Shown here one piece after another: positions 60,015-64,000 of a stretch of 64,000 nucleotides of DNA. The notes beneath the pieces were generated by a model. The model saw only the letters and a list, made by a program, of their open reading frames with translations. It searched no databases and was not told where the DNA came from. The stretch's first letter is position 1. Each line of letters starts with the position of its first letter. Origin of the DNA: an uncultured Flavobacteriales bacterium (GTDB lineage: Bacteria > Bacteroidota > Bacteroidia > Flavobacteriales_D > Crocinitomicaceae); contig CALSTG010000001.1 in assembly GCA_943789205.1 (NCBI GenBank), positions 480,060 through 544,059 on the forward strand, given 5' to 3'. The position numbers and the translations under genes were made by a program.

Positions 60015-60341
60015 AAATTCAGTTTAATTTTCCCTAAAATAATTAATTCCAAATAATCTAAGACTCGGAAAGTCGAGAAACTTAGCAGATGTTCATTTTT
60101 TTCAAAGCCATTCAAAAATTATAAAAAAGACCACCTCAACTCCTGCCATATATTGTGTTCATGGTTGACTTATATAGGGTTTTATAAGAACTAAAGCGCA
60201 AACGACTATTTCTATTTTATTTAGATTAATCATAACGATTAATAACAACATCATTTTGATCTGTTATGAAAAACAATTACGCTGTCTCATTTTAATGCTA
60301 AAAAAAAGCAACATATTGAGTACTTGAAACGTTAAAGGTTT
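60015..60341. other. 327-bp non-coding gap between DUF1295 and SprB-type genes
   Basis: No open frame of note, tRNA or hairpin terminator was seen. The only structure is a perfect inverted repeat ATTAATC-ATAAC-GATTAAT at 60225-60243, which could be an operator for the downstream adhesin gene. No exact TAnnTTTG box was found here. Confidence 0.6.
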
Positions 60342-63300
60342 GTGGTTTTTGAAAAACAAAGTATAAATAGCTTAGCCAAAGATATCTCAGTCAAGCTGAC
60401 AGCCACTATCTTGTTTATTTTCAGCTTCTTATCATACAACTCACAAGTGGTGAGTCCATTTGATATTCGATTTCAAGCCAATCAAAAAGGTGGTATTCAA
60501 ATGATATCCAATGTTGCAGTGACCTGTAACAGTGCCAACAACAATTGTCAAAACTTTCAAAATCAATTTCCTCCTAACGGAAATCACAACCAAGATGGTG
60601 GTGTTACTATGGATTATGTAGATATCGATTTTGACGGTTCTACTTTTATGTCATCTAGTGATAGTTTAGCGCTACCTTCATGCAGTAAAGTCACTTGGGC
60701 CGGTCTTTATTGGAGTGCGCGTGTCGATGAAAATACTGTAGAATATGTTACTCGAGATGAAATTAAAATTAAACTGAATAATTTTTTCTATCAGTCTTTA
60801 ACTGCGGATGAAACCATTGATGTACAGACTATTCCTGACAACTTCTTCTTTCAAATGCCCAGTTATTTTTGTTTTAAGGACATCACTGGTCTAGTTCAAG
60901 CCTCAAGTGGAAATGGACGTTTTACAGTAGCCAATGTCTCGGCAAAAACAGGTGATGAAAATTTATTTGGGGCTTGGACTATTGTTGTGGTCTATCAAAA
61001 TGAGTTGGAGTCCTTGAGAAACCTCACGGTTTTTGATGGTATGGGATACGTTAGTGGACAAAACAACCTTGATATTCCAATTTCAGGTTTCGTAACACCG
61101 AACACAGGTCCAGTTAGTTTTGAACTAGGAGCAACGGCATACGAAGGAGATCGAAGCATTCAAGGGGATCGTTTTCAGTTTAACGGAACTGGGACATTCT
61201 TAGATGTTCCTGATCCATTGAGGACACCATCTGACTTTTTCAATAGTACGATAACAAGTAATGGTGCGTTGACCCCTTTTAGAGATCCCTCTTATAACAA
61301 TCTATTGGGTTTCGATAATGGTATTTTCGTGCCTGACAATTCGGCCTTCACCTATATAGGTAACGGTGCTACATCTGCAACTATTAGGGTGGTAACCACC
61401 CAAGATGCCATTTTACCAAGGGTAATTACCTCTGCTATTGATGTTTATCAGCCTGATTTACGCGCAAGTGTAACTATTGAAGATTTGAATGGTGCGCCTG
61501 CGCAACCTGGAGATATCTTGGAGTATACTGTGGTAGGAAAAAATATTGGCTCAGATATCTCGCTTGATACCTACATGCAAACCTCCCTTGATATTCGAAC
61601 TGTATATGTCCCGAATTCTATAGAATACCTTAACGGCCCTTTTACAGGACCTAAAACGGATGCTGCAGGTGATGATCAAGCAGAGTATGATGCTGTAGAA
61701 CGAATTGTAAGAACAAGAGTGAATACCGGTGCTGATGCCATTAATGGAGGGAGCATGGTAAATTCACCATTAGGACTAGATAGTGCCGCCATTAAATTCC
61801 AAGTTCAAGTAATAGATGATTGTATTCTTTTGCTCTGTGATACAACACTTGAAAATCTATCCTACATATACGGTGATGGCGCAATCGGCGGATACCCTTA
61901 TGATAATGGCGGTGCCTCAGCTGCGTTCGATGCAAATGGCTGTCCAACACCAACAGATAACATCGTGACAATTAACGCTCCTGACTGTTCTCAAATTGAA
62001 ATCTCATCTAACCATCAGTACTGTGAAGGTGATTCCCTTCAGTTTGTTGTGCCGATCTCAGAATATGCGCTCTACAATTGGCAGGGACCTAATGGATTTA
62101 CTTCAACTGAGCCCAACCCAATAATCACTGATCTTTCATTTGCAAACGCAGGCATCTATACCTTGAGTGTGGCCCTTCTTGATAGTTCATGTATTTATGA
62201 TAACATTACAGATACCATACAAATTTTGGCATTACCTCAGAACAGCATAGACTCACTATTGAATGTTTCTTGTGCTGGTTTTGATGATGGACAGATTGCG
62301 GTAACTCCATCGGGAATTGCACCATTTCAATTGAACTGGAGCAACAATTCTAATGACTCCTTAATTATTGATTTAGCACCAGGAATCTACAATCTCGAAT
62401 TGATTGATTCTAATTCATGTATAAATTCATTTACCTATGAAATCACCGAGCCTTCACCATTGCTTTCAAGCGCCTCAATCCTCACAGACTTCAACGGTTT
62501 TAATGTTAGTTGTTTTGCAGACAGTAATGGTTTAGCAGAAGTTGTTTATTCGGGAGGTACGAGTCCCTATGCGGTGTTGTGGTCGAATGGAGATACAACA
62601 GATGTTTCAGATTCACTCGCTTTGGGAACCTATAATGTTTTGGTTACAGACACGAATGGTTGTGAAATTAACGCCTCTGTTACCTTGAATGAGCCTCCGT
62701 TATTAGAGCTGAGTGCAGATTCAAGTGCAGTTTCTTGTTTCGGTGGAGCTGATGGCTTTATCGATTTAACGGTTGTAGGTGGTGTTCCAACATATTCATT
62801 TGATTGGTCAAACCTGGAAACCGAAGAAGATACCGATTCCTTAATGGCAGGCTCATATACTGTTACAGTTACAGACCTTAATGGCTGTTCTGATACACTA
62901 TCGAGTACAATTACTGAACCTGAAGCTCCTGTGAGTATAACGGAGACACATATCAATATAGATTGCTTTGGAAATACCACAGGCAGTATAGATGTGACTG
63001 TTCATGGAGGTACATCTCCTTATAGCTATTTATGGAATACCAATGTCACTACTGAAGATCTTACAAATCTAGCTGTAGGAACATACACACTAACCGTCAC
63101 AGATAGTTTAAATTGTACAGAAGTAATCGTGGTTGAGCTCACGGAGCCTGCAGCGCCTTTGGATGTGACCTTAGCTGTTGTAGATGTTTCTTGTTTTGGA
63201 GATTCTACTGGAGTAATTGATGCTACAGTGACCGGAGGAACGGCACCTTATACCTATTTATGGAATACTGCGGATACAACAGAAGACCTTTCGGGATTAG

Positions 63301-64000
63301 CGATAGGAACTTATACGATCACAGTTACCGATACAAATGCATGTACTTTTGATATATCAGAAACGGTTAACCAGCCTTCGGATTCCTTATTTGCGGCATT
63401 ACAAGTTACAGATGTAGATTGTTTTGGAGCTGCAACAGGTGCAATTCAGAGCACAGTTAGTGGAGGTACGGCGCCCTATACCTATTTGTGGTTTGACAAC
63501 ACTACTTTAAACTCAATAAGCGATTTAGCTGTTGGAAATTATTCCTTGACCGTAACGGATACATTAGGATGTAGTATAACGGTTAATGGTGAAGTTAATC
63601 AACCTGAGGGTATCGATTTATCCCATACCCAAGTAGATGTATTGTGTTTTGGTGATGCAACAGGTGCTATTGACTTAACGGTAATTGGAGGTGTTGCTCC
63701 TTTTACTTATCTATGGTCGAACGGTGATGTGACTGAAGATTTGAATGAGATTCCTGCCGGAAGCTATGATGTTATTGTAACAGATAGTAACGGTTGTACG
63801 AGTACTCGAATAATGAGTCTTTCAGAGCCTTTAAGTGCTTTAGCTCTTACCGAGACACACACCGATGCCTTGTGTATTGGAGGAGACCAAGGCACCATTG
63901 ATTTAACCGTTGCTGGAGGAACTCCTGGTTACACTTACTTATGGAACAATAATGAAATTGTAGAAGATATTATTGACCTGCTTCCTGGAGTCTATTTCGG
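60342..64000 (+). CDS. Giant SprB-repeat adhesin, 5' part (runs off the window)
   Basis: The frame is open from a TAA at 60333 to the window end, at least 1219 residues. The only start is a GTG at 60342. It gives an N-terminus with a signal-peptide-like segment (VKLTATILFIFSFLSYNSQ). The first 370 or so residues form an unassigned domain (TWAGLYWSA, DGMGYVSGQ). A DUF11-like module follows (AQPGDILEYTVVGKNIGS), then an Ig-like unit and eight SprB repeats. The C-terminus, presumably a T9SS sorting domain, is outside. SprB-type proteins are the moving surface adhesins of gliding flavobacteria and are carried by T9SS with a PorP/SprF partner, such as the one at 22282. Confidence 0.88.
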   Translation, partial: MVFEKQSINSLAKDISVKLTATILFIFSFLSYNSQVVSPFDIRFQANQKGGIQMISNVAVTCNSANNNCQNFQNQFPPNGNHNQDGGVTMDYVDIDFDGSTFMSSSDSLALPSCSKVTWAGLYWSARVDENTVEYVTRDEIKIKLNNFFYQSLTADETIDVQTIPDNFFFQMPSYFCFKDITGLVQASSGNGRFTVANVSAKTGDENLFGAWTIVVVYQNELESLRNLTVFDGMGYVSGQNNLDIPISGFVTPNTGPVSFELGATAYEGDRSIQGDRFQFNGTGTFLDVPDPLRTPSDFFNSTITSNGALTPFRDPSYNNLLGFDNGIFVPDNSAFTYIGNGATSATIRVVTTQDAILPRVITSAIDVYQPDLRASVTIEDLNGAPAQPGDILEYTVVGKNIGSDISLDTYMQTSLDIRTVYVPNSIEYLNGPFTGPKTDAAGDDQAEYDAVERIVRTRVNTGADAINGGSMVNSPLGLDSAAIKFQVQVIDDCILLLCDTTLENLSYIYGDGAIGGYPYDNGGASAAFDANGCPTPTDNIVTINAPDCSQIEISSNHQYCEGDSLQFVVPISEYALYNWQGPNGFTSTEPNPIITDLSFANAGIYTLSVALLDSSCIYDNITDTIQILALPQNSIDSLLNVSCAGFDDGQIAVTPSGIAPFQLNWSNNSNDSLIIDLAPGIYNLELIDSNSCINSFTYEITEPSPLLSSASILTDFNGFNVSCFADSNGLAEVVYSGGTSPYAVLWSNGDTTDVSDSLALGTYNVLVTDTNGCEINASVTLNEPPLLELSADSSAVSCFGGADGFIDLTVVGGVPTYSFDWSNLETEEDTDSLMAGSYTVTVTDLNGCSDTLSSTITEPEAPVSITETHINIDCFGNTTGSIDVTVHGGTSPYSYLWNTNVTTEDLTNLAVGTYTLTVTDSLNCTEVIVVELTEPAAPLDVTLAVVDVSCFGDSTGVIDATVTGGTAPYTYLWNTADTTEDLSGLAIGTYTITVTDTNACTFDISETVNQPSDSLFAALQVTDVDCFGAATGAIQSTVSGGTAPYTYLWFDNTTLNSISDLAVGNYSLTVTDTLGCSITVNGEVNQPEGIDLSHTQVDVLCFGDATGAIDLTVIGGVAPFTYLWSNGDVTEDLNEIPAGSYDVIVTDSNGCTSTRIMSLSEPLSALALTETHTDALCIGGDQGTIDLTVAGGTPGYTYLWNNNEIVEDIIDLLPGVYF
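62259..64000 (+). repeat. Eight tandem SprB repeats
   Basis: Units of about 70-77 residues follow one pattern: V.CFG..TG.I..TV.GG..PY.Y.W, then a threonine/aspartate stretch, L..G.Y...VTD..GC, and a final EP or QP. Seven are whole and the eighth is cut by the window. Conservation is highest in units 4-7. The pattern is the SprB repeat domain (PF13573) by my reading. Confidence 0.88.

Noticed and set aside
62630..62980. Minus-strand frame of 116 residues in the SprB-repeat gene
   Set aside because: It is antisense to a long open frame carrying regular SprB repeats. Its Thr/Ser/Val-rich content mirrors the repeat codons.

Overview
The window is AT-rich DNA from a member of the phylum Bacteroidota, most likely a marine or brackish Flavobacteriales lineage (Cryomorphaceae/Crocinitomicaceae-like). 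The evidence is type IX secretion (T9SS) and gliding genes (porV, porU, a porP/sprF family gene, gldJ), T9SS cargo with type A and type B C-terminal sorting domains, SprB repeats, a sodium-pumping NADH:quinone oxidoreductase, start codons without Shine-Dalgarno sequences, and the Bacteroidota -7 promoter motif TAnnTTTG upstream of many genes. The order and family are inferred; no rRNA or tRNA gene is present to confirm them.

Layout. 1-3170: the 3' end of a type B T9SS cargo gene, a two-way terminator, and a secreted subtilase with SprB-like repeats. 3338-8353: an LptF/G permease, tgt, a family 2 glycosyltransferase, an ECF sigma factor, rsmG and apaG. 8354-14687: the nqrABCDEF operon, behind two adjacent palindromes; nqrD carries a one-base frameshift as given. 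14696-16883: bioB-bioF. 17007-27475: the secretion and gliding block porV-porU / porP-gldJ plus murF. 27484-36051: a 1399-residue type B surface protein, and upstream of it on the same strand a collagen-like fibre gene with a C-terminal S74 (tail-fibre chaperone) domain. The Gly-X-Y region of the fibre gene is broken by in-frame stops and compensating frameshifts. 36206-51: mostly housekeeping: prfB, gcvH, a TonB protein, a secreted nuclease, gyrB, a peroxidase, an OmpA-like protein, valS, a Nudix hydrolase, pyrE, birA, rsfS, ftsH, cdsA and psd, up to about 52.3 kb. 52.3-60.0 kb: a small Cys/Lys-rich secreted protein, an SLC13 transporter, a MATE transporter, fmt, an Ig-like lipoprotein, free-methionine sulfoxide reductase, an exonuclease and a DUF1295 membrane protein. 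60342 to the end: the 5' part of a giant SprB-repeat adhesin that runs off the window.

How the parts fit. PorV and PorU would process at least three of the four sorting-domain or adhesin-type cargoes seen here, and GldJ links the same machinery to gliding. The Na+-NQR would provide the sodium gradient expected in a marine cell. No CRISPR array, insertion sequence, prophage or plasmid-type region was seen. I found no wholly new defence or mobile system. The most unusual items are the damaged collagen/S74 fibre gene, the nqrD frameshift, an oversized GldJ with a PKD-like insertion, the paired dyads before nqrA, and a group of promoters placed so close to start codons that the mRNAs should be leaderless.
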